A stretch of DNA of 64,000 bases, taken from NCBI GenBank assembly GCA_003640385.1, contig RCAB01000247.1, positions 1 through 64,000 on the forward strand, read 5' to 3'. The notes under the pieces are model-generated. The model saw nothing but the letters and a program-made list of their open reading frames with translations, searched no databases and was not told the origin of the DNA. This DNA is from Setaria digitata (taxonomy: Eukaryota > Nematoda > Chromadorea > Rhabditida > Setariidae). Both the position numbers and the translations under genes were made by a program. This document shows positions 47,001 to 60,318 of this stretch, one piece after another (position 1 is the stretch's first letter; each line of letters begins with the position of its first letter).

Positions 47001-48141
47001 ACTAAATTGGCAAATTGTTCAAGAATTAATAATGGTTTATCCAACATCTTCTTTTATTGATATTTATAAAAGTGACAACTATTTGAAAGTCTGACATAAT
47101 CTTTCTATCAATATAAGGTATCGTTTCTCTCAAATGTATAAATCTTTCATAAGTTACTTACGCACTCTTATAAATTTAGGATTGAAGAATATATGAAAGA
47201 CCTGAACGGAAAAATTGAAGTTCCCTTCCAATAATTTATACATGCAGTTTAGATCGTAATTCAACAGCTTACACTTCTCGGCATCCTCCCATTTGGACAT
47301 GAGTAAATCTTCGAACTGCAATAGAAATTTTAACTGATAAAATCTCCAGCACATCATTGTAAATTTTTTTTTTGGAACTGTTACTGATAAATCAGTAATC
47401 CACTTACGATTTTCAAAACTATGAAGAAACATGATAAAGAAGGGTTTTCCAATCTCGAATACTGTTATCTGCTGAAAGGTGGTCAAATTTATTATTTACA
47501 CCCCTCATTCTTACTTCGAAAGTATAGCTGTCTAAGCAAATATGTTTGACCGAGTATTAAGGAAAGATGAGGTGATGCGTACTGTCTTCAAAGGCTAATT
47601 AAATCTTGTCCTGGCGAGACCTCAGTCTCTTAAAAATGTAAATAAAACTTATTAAAAGGAGAGCAAAAAACATAAATTAACCTTGGAGCGGCAATCAATG
47701 TCTTTCGCTATCGGAGTTCTTAAATCGTAGATAAAATCCGATGCTGAATATGTGAATAAAGAAGTCGATGAAACGTTTTCTTCCTCAATAGGCAACTGAA
47801 ATTTGATCGAATGCAAACAGTAACAAAATTGAGACTTAGAGTCAGAGAATTCTGAATTCTGATGAAGAATTCTTCATCAAGAGCTATTCCACTTTAAGTG
47901 TATTGCTTAAAGTCCCCTTAGCAGTAGTAGGCATAATGATCGGTCAAAGTGAAGAAAAACATCTAATCTATTAATTTTTCTCTTTCCTTGATTCAGTTTG
48001 TATGGTCCTTCAAGATAACAGTTGGCACAGCGTGCAAAAATTTGAGCGAGAAGGAAGAAGCGTCTAAGATAATATTACCTCAACAGTAGGACGAAACCGA
48101 CGAGTCCCCGACGAACTACCAGTAGCTGCCATGTGACTCAT
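44078..48141 (-). CDS. mcp-1: GDP-D-glucose phosphorylase (GDPGP1 / MCP-1 type)
   Basis: Phosphorolyses GDP-glucose to glucose-1-phosphate and GDP, probably clearing a misused nucleotide sugar. It belongs to the HIT-like galactose-1-phosphate uridylyltransferase superfamily. Eleven exons: 48141-48079, 47795-47682, 47315-47202, 46631-46524, 46343-46206, 45901-45740, 45576-45467, 45216-45047, 44806-44741, 44575-44409 and 44227-44078, giving 453 residues. Diagnostic parts are LNVERGERRRKPM with its following REPF, VVAVNAAPLGRGHSLLLP, and LFNSLLALASINHLHLHLLT, which holds the histidine triad-like HLHLH nucleophile motif. AHNIFFSRAQPLR and LELSGCMTAY follow. The last exon uses the acceptor TATTTAG at 44228, which keeps the frame and gives LSSPELDELHDSFQ; the nearer CCCCAG would break it. 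The intron before exon 5 ends in AAG. The gene name follows C. elegans C10F3.4 and rests on recognition only. Confidence 0.9.
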
Positions 48142-49098
48142 GCTAAAACAGATAAAACTCCTTCCGATAATACAGCAGTAAAAAACATCGCGAACTAACA
48201 CATATAGTGTGTACTAGAGTAACCTGAAATGTTCATAAATTAGCACAAATCCGAAACAGCGAACTACACATTCCTCGAAGTGCCGCAACTGCTTGAGGAA
48301 TAGTGAAGTCCTGCAACTCAGCTCACATCGATCACGAAATCTCACATATGTCGAGTGAAGTTTACATCGCTGCATTAAAGCCTTTCACTTGCACTGAAAG
48401 GTCAGTTTGGGATGAACAATAGGAGGTAAGAATTAAGCACATCCCGACAGCATTTAGCATGTTCAAATCTCTTCGTATTCTAATGGCTCCCCGTGATGCA
48501 CCGAATATCCACAGAGGATCTGGGAAAACACCGGTACGTCCAAGGAGTACCGGACCGGAAAACACCGCACAGCTGATCGCGCACTAACTACTATAATCAC
48601 ATAGCCGCTTTTGCGGCCGGTCATGTTCAGTTATGAAAAGAGTATCTCAGTATCAGCAAGCAAAGAACAGTCAAGTGTTTTATGGACTCTCCCGTTCTGG
48701 CGGGTTGTTAATTTACCCGCGTGGGTAAGTATTCGGTAGCTGGGTAGGTATTTGTATCATCCAGTCCACTGACAACGATATTTATTGTGGCCATGTTATT
48801 GTTGTGTGATATTTTCTTAGTCAAATTGTTGCCGAAATATTGTAATGATAAGTTGACAGGGTTAGATTACGTGAACTGTTGACGTGCTAACAGGACATGA
48901 CCTAGGTGACCTTGTGAGAGTAATAGCTGAGTTGGTGTAAAGAATTTTGGCTTGCTGGATCCTGGATCTGTTTCATTCATATTCCGGAATTACCATTATA
49001 ATTTAGCCTAATCGTGCTGCCCTTATCCACCATATGATTGGAAAATCTTAGTCATTTTAATATATTGAAGTGCTATACTCAGCTGTGTTGCGGTTGTG
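48142..49098. promoter_or_regulatory. Shared divergent promoter region, mcp-1 / ATP synthase b
   Basis: 957 bases between two head-to-head start codons. It contains both promoters. A frame at 48362-48565 on the minus strand has no supporting splice sites or family. Position is the only evidence for function. Confidence 0.45.
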
Positions 49099-51851
49099 AT
49101 GGCGCTGAATCGGTACGCAGTGATCGTCGGAAGTCGAGCACAAACTTGCATTCTGTGGTGCAATCAACCGATATATTCAGGTAGACCACTTCCTCATCGT
49201 TTTTTGCTTTGTATAATATTAATTTGCGTAACACTTCAGTGCTGCTTTTAACATGTTCAATTTTTTGTTCGAGAAGAAGGAGAATATTTTTGAAATATAA
49301 GTGCTTCAAGGAAAGTTTGCTGTGGAATTCCGGAGGATTGCTTGAAAGAATAGCTTCCTCTACAACGATAAAATTTTGATTCCTCCGAAATAATAAAGGT
49401 GAATTATGGTTGTCAATACGAAGGTTTTTTGATGTTTCAGCATTTTCAGCAAGCGTCTTGATGAGTACTGCGAAAGTGGTGGACGATGTGGTAGTGAAAA
49501 AAGATGCTCCAGAAAGAATTGGATTTTTTACGAAACTTAAGTGCCGTTTTCAAGGTAAGGTGTACTGTTAATGCAATACTTTACTGCTCAATTGATCACG
49601 GATTTCATTATTTTTCAACGATACCTATAGGCACCGAAAGAAATGCGGGTCACAACCATCCCATTGAATACCCTTAATGCCTTTATTTCATGGACACTTG
49701 AGTCCTACTTAAGCCAGTCGTTATTGCAACTGATATTTTCGTAACATTCAGTTCTGTTACAAATGGTCATAACTATTTCGTGATTTTTATAGGAATTCCT
49801 CTGAAGGGCGAGCTACATGCCCCGATATCTTTTATGAGGGATATAGGGAAACAGTACATCCCGCCACCTCTGCCCGAAGTGCCGAAAGATTTCAAGGAGT
49901 ATCCGGAACGTGATTTGGTATGTGAGAAAAACCTGCTTGAGATATTTTGTAGTGCTTTTGTCCAGTGAACGCTTATCTTCCTTCAGCATGAACAAAATCA
50001 TATTTGATAATAGAAATCTGGCATTTAAGCATCCACGAAGTTTAATGCTTTTTGTTGGGTTTTTTTAGGTGAATTATCCATATCCCGTGAAACGTATGTA
50101 TCCACCGAAATTGCGACTTATGATCGTTCCAGACAAATTTATGAATGCCTTCCATAAATATACGGGGACATCTGGTGAGTTTACTTTTTCTTCTTCAAGT
50201 CTATACTAAGTGTTTAGTCGGTATATCATAATGGTCAGTTTGCTCTGAATCCTCTGATGGATTGTACCGTCGTAATTTTTGCTAGTACAACATCAGAAAC
50301 ATTTTGTTGCCTTCTATGCTGAACCTTTGTTCGTTTGATGAGCCTGTTGCTCGATTTTTTCATTCTATTTTACCTGTGAGCTGGTTTTTTTTCTTTAATA
50401 CTTTTGTTGTTGGGGTAAGTATATTTCGTATATTTCCAGGGCCATACGTTTTCTTTGCAATGCTTTATGCGTTTTTTCATACGAAAGGATTGTTCGAGAT
50501 TGCTCACGATCGGGTGAAGATTTTAGTTCTCCTCTTCTACTACTACATATTCTCCAGGGCTTTTAACTGTGAGTTTCCATTTTTCAATTTTTAGGAACGA
50601 GTTTCTTCGTTATCTATTTAGATAAATGTCTTTTTTTTTTTTTTTATTTTGTAGTTGACTTCATTGGAAAGGAAGCTGTTCTTCTTTGAATATGGCGCCT
50701 TATGGCGGGATAGACATGATGCTTTTCAAACCTTTTTTTTTTTTGNATTTTGTAGTTGACTTCATTGGAAAGGAAGCTGTTCCTCTTTGAATATGGCGCC
50801 TTATAGCGGGATAGACATGATGCTTTTCAAACCTTTTTTTTTTTTGTATGTTATATATCCTGGATGGCAGCTGTTTAGTAACTAGAAGAAATTAAGATTT
50901 TTCGTGACCTTATATTGCTTCTCATTTTTTTCTGATTTGAAAATCTTCGAGATGTTATTTGTAGACCGCTGGGATAAATATTTCTATGAAAAATGCAAGG
51001 AAACCGAGAAGAAGTATTTGGATATTATTGATAATAACTTCAAGGCAGTCCGAGAAGTGCAGGAGGTAAGTTATTTTATTTTTGATTGATAATGTAGTAT
51101 TAGCAGTGATTTAAACAGTGGTAAAGCAGTGAGATCAGAGTATGAATAAGAGAATTGTCTTTTTGGTTGAAATAAGTCCTATTACTTTTACAGTATTTCA
51201 GGAATATACCTTATTCATATTTTTCATTATTTTCACGTCTAGATGTAAATACTGTATTTTTTTGCAGAAGTGAGGGGATTTGTTGGGAAAACCGCAGTAC
51301 TTATATTATTGACAGAATGTTTGACTTGACTTGCACTTTCTGTTTAACATGCTTGCATTAAGTACAACCTTTTTTCAGACATCGACAGCTGAAAGAAGTG
51401 CTTATGCGGCGGTGAAAGAGCACTATCCGATAATTTTTAAAGAGAGTTTGTCCCTCCAACTGGAAGCAACGTATCGGAAGAATGTGGAGCGACTAGCTAC
51501 TGAAATGAAACGACGCCTGGATTACTTGCAGGAAACGGAGACTGTAAAACGCAATTTTGCTCGTGACCACATGTTGAAATGGATTATCGACTCGGTTTGC
51601 TTGATTTAAAGCTTTTCATTTTTCTAATTCTCTTATAATGGGCTCCAGTCAATTTTGACAATGATCCTGTTCTCTGTAGTAAAGGTCGGCTGCTGTTTGT
51701 TATTGCCCTGCGTTATGCAAATGTCGCCTCTCTTGAGTAAATGAACACGTTGCAGGTTCACTCGGAGATAATGGCTAACAAGGAGAACATCAAAGAAAAG
51801 TACATGGATTTCTGTATCGAACAACTTAAGGGACTTTCTCTAGAGCGATGA
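49099..51851 (+). CDS. Mitochondrial ATP synthase F0 subunit b (ASB type)
   Basis: Peripheral-stalk subunit that holds the F1 head of ATP synthase still; it sits in the mitochondrial inner membrane. Eight exons: 49099-49180, 49441-49554, 49793-49917, 50069-50174, 50440-50568, 50965-51065, 51379-51594 and 51756-51851, giving 322 residues. The first exon encodes MALNRYAVIVGSRAQTC, a presequence-like start. GIPLKGELHAPISF, PEVPKDFKEYPERDLVNYPY and MYPPKLRLMIVPD match C. elegans ASB proteins closely. The membrane segments lie in GPYVFFAMLYAFF and ILVLLFYYYIF, and a long charged helix follows with LQLEATYRKNVERLATEMKR. The end is EQLKGLSLER. Intron 5 contains an artefactual duplication around a single N. 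A polyadenylation hexamer lies at 52052-52057. C. elegans has two paralogues (asb-1, asb-2); which one this matches is open. Confidence 0.95.
50646..50846. repeat. 100-base direct duplication around one N (intron 5 of ATP synthase b)
   Basis: Copy 1 is 50646-50745, an unknown base follows at 50746, and copy 2 is 50747-50846. The copies differ at only about two positions. The single N between two near-identical ends is what an assembler leaves when overlapping contig ends are joined without being merged. Real DNA probably has one copy. Confidence 0.9.
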
Positions 51852-52367
51852 TTAGAGTTTTTTTTTTTTTTTTTTTTTCTTTCTTTCTTTCATAGGCTCT
51901 GTGTGATATTGAATACAAGGAAACATTAAGATAAGCATTAATAGGGTACGACTGTTTCGATGTTATGAATGAGAAAACATTACATAGTAAGGAAGGAATC
52001 TTGTATACTCATAAAGTATTTTTTTTTTTCTCTCTCTCTCTCTGTGCAGTGAATAAAGTTTGTTAGTGTGAGTTGCCCTTCTTACCATATTTAAAAAGAC
52101 AACAAATCGGACTACGGTGTATGGAGATTATCTTTGTGNCTCTCTCTCTCTGTGCAGTGAATAAAGTTTGTTAGTGTGAGTTGCCCTTCTTGCCATATTT
52201 AAAAAGACAACAAATCGGACTACGGTGTATGGAGATTATCTTTGTGACGAGTAATGTTTAAATCAATTTTTGCGCTAGGCAGACATAATGGCTCTGTTGG
52301 AACACCACTCTTACCTCAAGATTTGGTGTGGAAGATTGTAAATTCTTACTATCTTTATTTTGATTGC
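51852..52367. other. Convergent 3' intergenic region with a poly-T run
   Basis: This lies between the stop codons of ATP synthase b and FAM50. It starts with a run of more than 20 T near 51858-51880 and a second T/TC run near 52020-52043. AATAAA at 52052-52057 serves the + strand gene. TTTATT at 52354-52359, just past the FAM50 stop, could serve the minus-strand gene. Most of the rest is an assembly duplication listed separately. Confidence 0.6.
52032..52246. repeat. 107-base direct duplication around one N (3' flank of ATP synthase b)
   Basis: Copy 1 is 52032-52138, N is 52139, and copy 2 is 52140-52246. They differ at about one position. It has the same form as the duplication at 50646-50846, so it is probably the second unmerged contig overlap. 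It doubles the polyadenylation hexamer. Confidence 0.9.
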
Positions 52368-54688
52368 TCAAATAGTGGTGAGGTCATCGATTGTTCGTCT
52401 GTATTCTTTGCTGGGTACAAAAGCTTCCCATCGAGACGCAGGATATATATGCTTATTCTTTTCGTACCAACTTCGCAATACAACCTGGAAATTTGAAGAA
52501 CAAAGTTCTATACATTTGATACTAAAACATTTTTGCAGGCCCAACTTCTTTATTGTTGTAAGCCCTTTCAGTCGGAACTGTGAAAGTACACTACATGTGT
52601 TGGAAGTATTTTTTTCAGTGTAGCAGCTGACATTGTTGAATAAGTCATAGAATGAATGAACAATGCATAACCTTTAGTATTCTTGTATGTATAACTGGAA
52701 TAGAATTTATCTTTTAAACCAATTGGTGAGAAAATCGAACCTGGAAGGAGGAGAAAAGAAGGAAGGGAAAATTATTAATGCTTTGGAATGGATTATACAC
52801 TCAAAAGCTTGATGTTACCTTGGCTGGATGAGATTCGCCACAGTCTACAGCGGCATCCTGCCTTAGTCGTATCTCTCCTGCAGCATCGAATTCATATAGT
52901 GGACCAGTTTTACCCATTGCTTTTGTAACAATGAAATCTTGGAACCTGAAACAGTTTTCGATATAAATATACTAAGAGGGAAAAAATGTGGAAAAAATAA
53001 AAAAAAAGAAATGGAAAAAATTACATGAGAAAATGTTGGTATTATCAAATAAATACATGTTGGTATTACCAAATAAAAACCCACGTGTAAAAATGAGGTA
53101 TGATAAGATCCTCCTTAACAAACATTAAGCTTTCTGGCACGGCTGCCCGTGTTTCACTGAATTCTTTCTTCAACAACTGCAAAACTATACTTGAAAATAC
53201 GCTTTCCTTCCTTCAGAGAAAGGCATTAAATGAGACCAGAATGAAGCACTTACTTCAAGTGCTCGCACAAGAAATTGCGATATCGTATTTCCTTTTTTCA
53301 TTTTCAAGTCTTTCCGGTGACTAGAACCATCCCAGTACACGAACGCAATATTGATTTCTTCATTTTTCTCCTTCTCTTGCAAAGCTTGCCACTCTTTTGC
53401 CAAATCTTCCTTTAACCTTTAACCAAAATAAGTTTGGAGATCTGTTGAGGGATAAAATAAAGCGAAAAAACATAAACTAACCTAGCTAACTCTTTCTCTC
53501 GATTACGATCAGGAAGAAATGCTGTCTCAACTGTTGGGTCCATGCCTACTCGCTGAAATTAGATTATATCTGCATCTAGTCCTTTTATAACAGCTAAACT
53601 TTTGGAAATATCTTACTTTTTTCTCTAAGGGTACAGATAATTCCTCCTCTTCCTCTTCATCGAATGCGAAGGAAAGAACTCGTTTCTAAAATTATTTGAT
53701 TTTATGTGCAAAATATACGTATCAAAAAATTTTATTGCAAGCCGTCGAAAAACTGATCAAGAACCAAATAAATATATAAGGCCATCTAAATGTAAATTGG
53801 GGTGGTAATTTAAGGACTATCTGGCATCCAGCTATCTAAAAAACGAAATATAATAGCAGAACCAGGTGCAATATGGATTGCAGCGATGCAGCTTACTTAA
53901 AGTTATGAGTATTATTTTCTAGTAAAGAAAATAGCAGTACATAGAAACAGTTGGTTTACTTCATTTATAAATTTAAATAACTTAAAATTTCGCTTACTTG
54001 GCAGCCTTTAGTATCTCCAGCTGTACTTTTAATATCTTCATTCGATCTCTCTTCAACTGCTTTTTGCAATTCTTTGCAAAATGAACTGAAACCACACTAT
54101 TCAATCAATGTCATAATATCGCACTTCTAATAATGAACATGAATGTGTATTATATATTATACATGACAGTGCAACCAATAAATACAGTTGGTTTTTTTTT
54201 GATGAGTCATATCGCTGTTCTTCAGATGTATTGGAGAAATTTAATACTATAAGGGAAATTATCCCAGAAAACTACAAATTTTTATTGATATAGAACCTTG
54301 CTTCAACCACATCTCGTTGCTTTTCTCGCATTTCATCCAGAGTTACCAGACCAACAGTGCCAGTTTTTAGAGAATCTTCTACGGCATTGTAATTCGCGGT
54401 GAATTTCGTTGTTATGCCTGACTTTACTGAAACGAAAGAACGATAAAATAGATGATAATGACTCCATTAGTTCTATTTTCCTTGATCCGAACCAATAAAA
54501 CTTAGTAAATGCAGAATGTTTTTCAATAGCTTTCAGCAAGTTACTGACTTTCGTTACCACAGACGTAAAGAAATCTTACAATTCTTCGTCTCCTCCTCCA
54601 GTTTTCGTCGTCTTTGCTCGATGGCTTCCTTAGCACGTTCACGTTTTTTGGCGATATGTATCAGACGTCCTTCGTCTGCCTTCGACAT
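52368..54688 (-). CDS. FAM50 / XAP5 family nuclear protein
   Basis: Nuclear protein of the XAP5 family; human FAM50A is linked to the spliceosome and its loss alters splicing. Nine exons: 54688-54580, 54426-54297, 54085-53998, 53685-53617, 53552-53482, 53416-53254, 53176-53085, 52945-52819 and 52484-52368, giving 321 residues, close to the 339 of human FAM50A. The N-terminal half is a charged coiled coil with the conserved [16 protein letters not shown]. An acidic patch [10 protein letters not shown] follows. The XAP5 domain starts at [20 protein letters not shown], then [27 protein letters not shown] and [19 protein letters not shown]. The intron before exon 6 ends in AAG. The gene converges on the ATP synthase b gene. 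Confidence 0.94.
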
Positions 54689-57600
54689 TTCCTGAAATGT
54701 TTTCATTTGTGGCATATTATTAATGACATTATAATCTCCAGGATTGCCGCTCGCTACGTGGATTCGATAAAAATTTACAAACTTTTCAAAACTCTCGTCA
54801 AGAGACTAGAAACTTCTGGAATCCAATTGCCCCAAGTGAATAAATTGAACAAAGTGATCTGTACACAAATCTGAAGGAACTCTCGACAGCAAAAATAGAT
54901 CTTAAAGAGTTGCTATTAATCTAGGTGGCTATTACTAAAGGAGTGTGGGCCCCTTCAGCATTTTTCCCAAATAATTCCCTCTCGACTGTACCTTTTCTTT
55001 GAATCAGCTATTTATATTGCTTCCCGTAATAAATATCAGCATTTAACTTTTTTACAGTCGTAGAAGTTATAAAACCAGATAAAACGAGTACTACAAGAGA
55101 TGATGAAATCATCCATATCTATTCCTAACGGGAAATTAAAAATATACAAAGCAACCATTATCAAAAAAAAGCACAATTAGAAATTTTCAAAGTATGACTT
55201 GTTCATAGTTGATTAGCGGAGAAAATAAGAAACAACAAACAACAGTGCACTAGAATGATGAGATGAGAACCTGGCTGAGTTTCCAGAAAGCAATTTAATA
55301 CTTCAAATTAATGGAAGCAAAATGACAAGCATGTTTCAAAGAAAACACCTGCAAAATTAATTCCGTAATTCATAAAATACAATTTGAAGGCAATTCTAAT
55401 TAGTACATTTTCAACCTGTTCAGCTGACTAGTTTCAATTCTAATTAATTCAACTTCAACAACAATATGTGACCATGATAGTTGAAAGCATCTCTAATGCT
55501 CTTCAAATCGCTTTATTACTTTTTTAATCGAAATGTCTACCTAAATCTGAATTCATTTTACGTAACAGCTATTTGGAATAGATTTGTCGTCTACTGTGCC
55601 CGAAGTATGACATTATCTCGTAAATGTTCAATCTCTTGACAGCACTAGAATGTAAGCAGCCATACTGTAATGCTATTTACGATATAAAAAGTACTCAAAA
55701 GAGGAGTAAGGTAATTGAGATAAGATACATTCCCTTACTGCGTCGTGCGGTCATCAGTGTTACTACGCCGGAATGAAACCGTGTGAATCTTAAACACGAG
55801 AAACACGACGGACCGCATTTACAACTAACTACCTATCACACAATTTTAACGATACTTCCCACAAAAATTACAATCAAACATTCTGCAATGATATCTGATA
55901 TCAAGTATTTTTTCAATCCCTCGCTAATCTAACTCGTTACTGTAAACCATAAACTTAAGATAGTACTGCACTAAAATACTGCACAGCCAGTGAAATGTTT
56001 TAGCAAATCCACTATTTTTGTCAAGTCCAATTGAATCTCCTGACAGATAATCTGATCCACATTCTGTTTCCTAGTTCCTGGCCAGTCACGTCTTACCAGT
56101 ACTCCTGCAAATAGAAAAAACATAGATGCAACTTTGCCAGTCTAACGAAGTATTTTTTACTTCTGGTCGGCATCTGTACAAGAGCGCGACGAGCGGGAAA
56201 GAAAAGCAAATTCAAGTGATCAAACCTTTTCGATATGAAAGCCATTTACCAAATCATCTAAGAGCAATGCTCTGTAAATCCACCTGAATTCCGCTATTTC
56301 AACCAGTGCTACTGCTACTACTACTTTTCACGGCTAGTTATGTAACAGAAAAGCATATTTCTTAAGCTAGCAAGCCTTTTCTTCGTACAAGGCGTATTCA
56401 GATATGAAATACTGATTCTTCAATTTTATATGTCCTCCATCACCTACTCTTTATTACTCGAAAGAAAACTGATTGTCTGTATTCAATTATAACAAGGAAA
56501 GAAAACTTGAACCAATCAGCAACATTCTCGATGGAAAAACAGTGAACCTCAAATATCATCTAATTATGGCATATCAGCAACCTATCAGCAAATCAAAACT
56601 TTACTGAGAAGAGAAACAACGAATACAAAGACAAAATATTTTATCTGTCTAATTCCCTACAAAATAAACGAACGAGTGGAAATAAAAAAGCTGCATAACT
56701 AAAATGGTGCAACATCTCTACGTTTTATATTGAAATGAATATTAGACGGATTCTGTTAAAATCGTTGTTCAGAATTCACTGTTTGCGCCAGCAACACAAC
56801 TGAAATGTGAAATCAGAAACCATCTTCAGTGGATCTATTGTCAATTTAATATTCACAGACGTGAATAATAATAAAGCGCTATGCAGATACATGCTAACTG
56901 CTTTGAAGGGAAAAGTGAATCGACGAATCACGCTGCATTTCTTCAACGTACTGTAAATTCACAGCAATTGAACCATATCTTAGCCTAGAGCTACATAGCA
57001 GTTTATTTGATTTGTTATTACTGACTAGCACGTAAATATTGGGAAGGTGTTCAAAACATCTCCATTCATCTGCTTCTATGGTATAATCTCAGAGGAATTT
57101 TTGGCGAAGTATTACCTCGTGGTTAACAATGAGTGAATCCACTAGCTCTCAATATACAGAATTTAAGCAGATTTACCAATTCCAAACTTTAATATCGAAC
57201 AATGGAAGTAAAAATAGCCTACTTGGTTGCAATACATGCGGTTTTGGATGTAATAGAAAGATAAAGCGACGTCTGCAGTGGCTATTAATGATTCCAAATT
57301 GCAAAAGTACACTTATATCCATATGAGTTTGCCATGATCCAAATTTATTGATGCAGTTCAATTCCAGATGCCTGAAAATACAATGTATCGGAAGGAAGAG
57401 GAAGATTCGAACCTACTAATATACTCTTTTATGAGCACACATAAATTCTAGAATAAAACTATAATATGCTCTCATGAGTCTTATAGCAGAATTTACCTTT
57501 TAAGTTATTCTTTTACTGCCAAGAATTCATAGAATTTGGACAGTGAGCCTGAATTTGAAATTAATTAGAAGCTCGTAGAAGAACAAACAGGAATCAAACA

Positions 57601-58813
57601 AATATGTACCACGATCTCAGACGATCATAACCGTCAAATTTAATGAAATCCAATTTAAAAGTGCACCTAATAAACAAAAAGCAACCGAAATTGTGATATT
57701 TAACCTTTTGTTTGTTAATAATGTACAAAGATGATTAAAGAACGATCCTCTCTTGTTACCTTAACATAGCAGCACTGGTCTTACAGCAAATATGCTGTTT
57801 AAATGAATACGTCAAGACTATTAAATAAGCACATACAGCACAAAATACACAAAAAAAAAAAAACCTGGAAAAGCTAAGTCTCTACAGAAAAGCACAACAG
57901 ATTCGTTTCATCGTCTACGGACCAAGAGCAATCAGGAAGGGTATCTGAATGCCAATTTATACTCTCTATTTTCCTTTACTGCACTCTGCTAGGAAGGAAG
58001 AAACAATCAGGTCCTGAAATAGGAAAATGTCTGCAAGGAAGTGATAAAGTAGCTCTTATTCCTTCTCATGCATAAACTGTGAGAGCTTTTCTGACAATAT
58101 GACCTCTTATATGATAACGAAATCAGTGATAGTGTGTTACATCATCTGCATCTGGACCTTCACCGTCGCTTCTCAACGGAGAAAAACTGAGTAAAGATAG
58201 AATTGTGGACAGTGTCATCGCAAATCCATCGATCCAAGTAATCTGGACGAACGCGTAACGTAAAATGTTCAGCTCGAAACTATCACATAACCATCCATCC
58301 TCGATAAGAGTATTACCTGTGCTGCCGCAGCAATAACCTTTGACCCTTTTTCTTGTTAATAAGTTATAGTGTGTCTCTCCTGTCTCCTTGTTACCCATAT
58401 TTTGATGATTGTTTAGCCCACTGCTAACAAAAAACGTTCACGAGTGCACTCACTGAGATCTGTCCTGGACTATCCTGAAATCTGGGAGATTGAGACAACT
58501 GAACAGGTAGAATGATGATGCTGCACCCACTTACTCTTAAACGTGACCTCACAGAAGACACCAAACCCCGACCTCACAGCAGCACTCTTCTTTGGCCGAG
58601 ATGTACTGAACAAGTTCTAACGACGGCTCACGTGAAATACGGCCTCCTGCAGTAGACCTAAGTGAAGTGATTGAGGTTCGGGTTCTTGTTTGGAGGGTGA
58701 GGTGCCCTGGATTGTGCTTCCGTAAGCTTAGCTGTAGTTAGTCTGCTTGTCACTGTCATCCGATTGTTAAGTAGTTTGTGTTTGCACTACATGCTTCGTT
58801 TCAGGTCATCGTG
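54689..58813. other. 4.1 kb between FAM50 and cwc-15 without a clear gene
   Basis: The two flanking genes point away from each other, so both promoters lie here, but the gap is large. Short frames at 57129-57361 and 58123-58398 were examined. The latter has a true ATG (MGNKETGETHYNLL) and a possible donor after about 29 codons, but no partner exon in phase. Nothing else is recognisable. Confidence 0.5.
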
Positions 58814-60318
58814 ATGACAACTGCACATCGCCCAACTTTTGAACCTGCACGTGGTGGATCGGGCAGAAATGAGGGTGATCTTTCAAAGCTGTCACAGCAG
58901 TATTCAAGTAAGGATATGCCATCTCACACAAAGCTAAAGTATCGTCAGAAAGGTCAAAGCCATATAGAGGATATCAAGGCGAGGGTAAGAATTATGCATT
59001 TTTAATTGAGGAATTCGTGATATATGCTTGCTACTCTGCCAGTATACTTTAGGCTTTGGTAATGGAAGTACCATCAGAGTTATCTATTTTTTTTTTTAGG
59101 ATTTGCGTCGCGAACTTGAAGAGAAAGAAAAAAACGTAGGACGGGAGCGAAGGACTCGGGAAAGTGGCTGGAATATCCAGAAGAAGCCGAGACTTGAAGG
59201 GAATTCAGCATCAAATGTTCAAGATGAGGATGATCCGTACGATGATGATATCAATGATGTATGTTTGTTCTTTCGCACGCTTTTGTCTTGTTTTTGTAGT
59301 TTATTGTACAGAGATATACTAAAAGCTTACCCCTTGTGTAATTTAGTGTAAGAGATTTTGACTTTTTCTGGTACCATTAATTGTTTCTGTTAATATGTGC
59401 GGAATTTAGAATTCGGATGAGGATGAAGATGATGCCGCAGAATTGATGGCCGAACTGGCGAGGATCAAGAAAGAACGAGCATTAGAGAAGGCTCAGCGTG
59501 ACGCAGCATTAGCTGAGGAACAGGTAAGATGTCGATTAATGCGTGTTATGATTTGTAAGTGAATTTATATTTTCGTGGGCAGTAATGGGAAAGCATTTGA
59601 ACTTTATGCTTCGGTAGAATTTTTTTTTTTTAATATACTTTTGCAGATAATGAGTAGGATAACTCTTTGAATTAGTTGTCAGAGAAAAAGTAAACAAATG
59701 TGTGCATTTGCTAAATCATTAGTATGCTTTCTGGATCCTACATTTTTCAGGAACGGATTAGGACCGAGAACATTCTACATGGAAATCCGCTGCTCAACTC
59801 TGACACATCAGATTTCAAGGTACGCTTGTCAGCAGTGATATTTCAGTAGACTTTTCAGAGATCTGCTAAAAAATCGATAGTACTTGACTTTTTTAAGCCG
59901 TTGTAGAAATAAGACTGTTACTGTTCTATAAGTTGTATTTAGGATTACCACTGTTCATAGTTTGTAGCGATCTTCATTAGTATAAAAGATCATTTTTCGC
60001 ATAACTGGTAGTATATTGTATCAGAAAGATTAGTAGGATGAGGCCTTTACTCAATCTATTTTGTTATTCATGCTGAAGCAGTATTTGAGTAGCCGTAACT
60101 TACGTTAAAGTACTGTTCTTTTTTTCTGCCTTATATCTCTCTTTTCATTATTTCCTTTTCTTTATGAAGTAATTAAGGTGAAACGACGGTGGGACGATGA
60201 CGTAGTTTTCAAGAATTGTGCTAAGGGTATTGAAGAACGTAAAAAGGAACAGGTATTTATCAATGACGCCATCCGTTCCGAATTTCACAAGAAGTTTATG
60301 GAAAAATATATCAAGTGA
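58814..60318 (+). CDS. cwc-15: Spliceosome-associated protein CWC15
   Basis: Component of the Prp19/CDC5L-associated spliceosome (NineTeen-related), where CWC15 contacts U6 snRNA and the active-site core. Five exons: 58814-58984, 59100-59258, 59410-59523, 59751-59819 and 60178-60318, giving 217 residues; human CWC15 has 229. The start [20 protein letters not shown] and [13 protein letters not shown] are the invariant N-terminus. The middle is Lys/Glu-rich with an acidic stretch [10 protein letters not shown] then [35 protein letters not shown] follows, and the end [17 protein letters not shown] to [11 protein letters not shown] is the invariant C-terminus. The last intron ends in AAG. AATAAA follows at 60463-60468. 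Confidence 0.97.

Noticed and set aside
47410..47486. Possible extra exon between exons 2 and 3 of the GDP-glucose phosphorylase gene (FEIGKPFFIMFLH)
   Set aside because: Joining exon 2 directly to FEDLLMSKWEDAEK fits the family and the phase; the extra piece has no counterpart.
58123..58398. 91-codon minus-strand frame starting MGNKETGETHYNLL
   Set aside because: The first 29 codons look protein-like and end at a possible donor, but no downstream exon in phase could be found and the remainder looks intronic.
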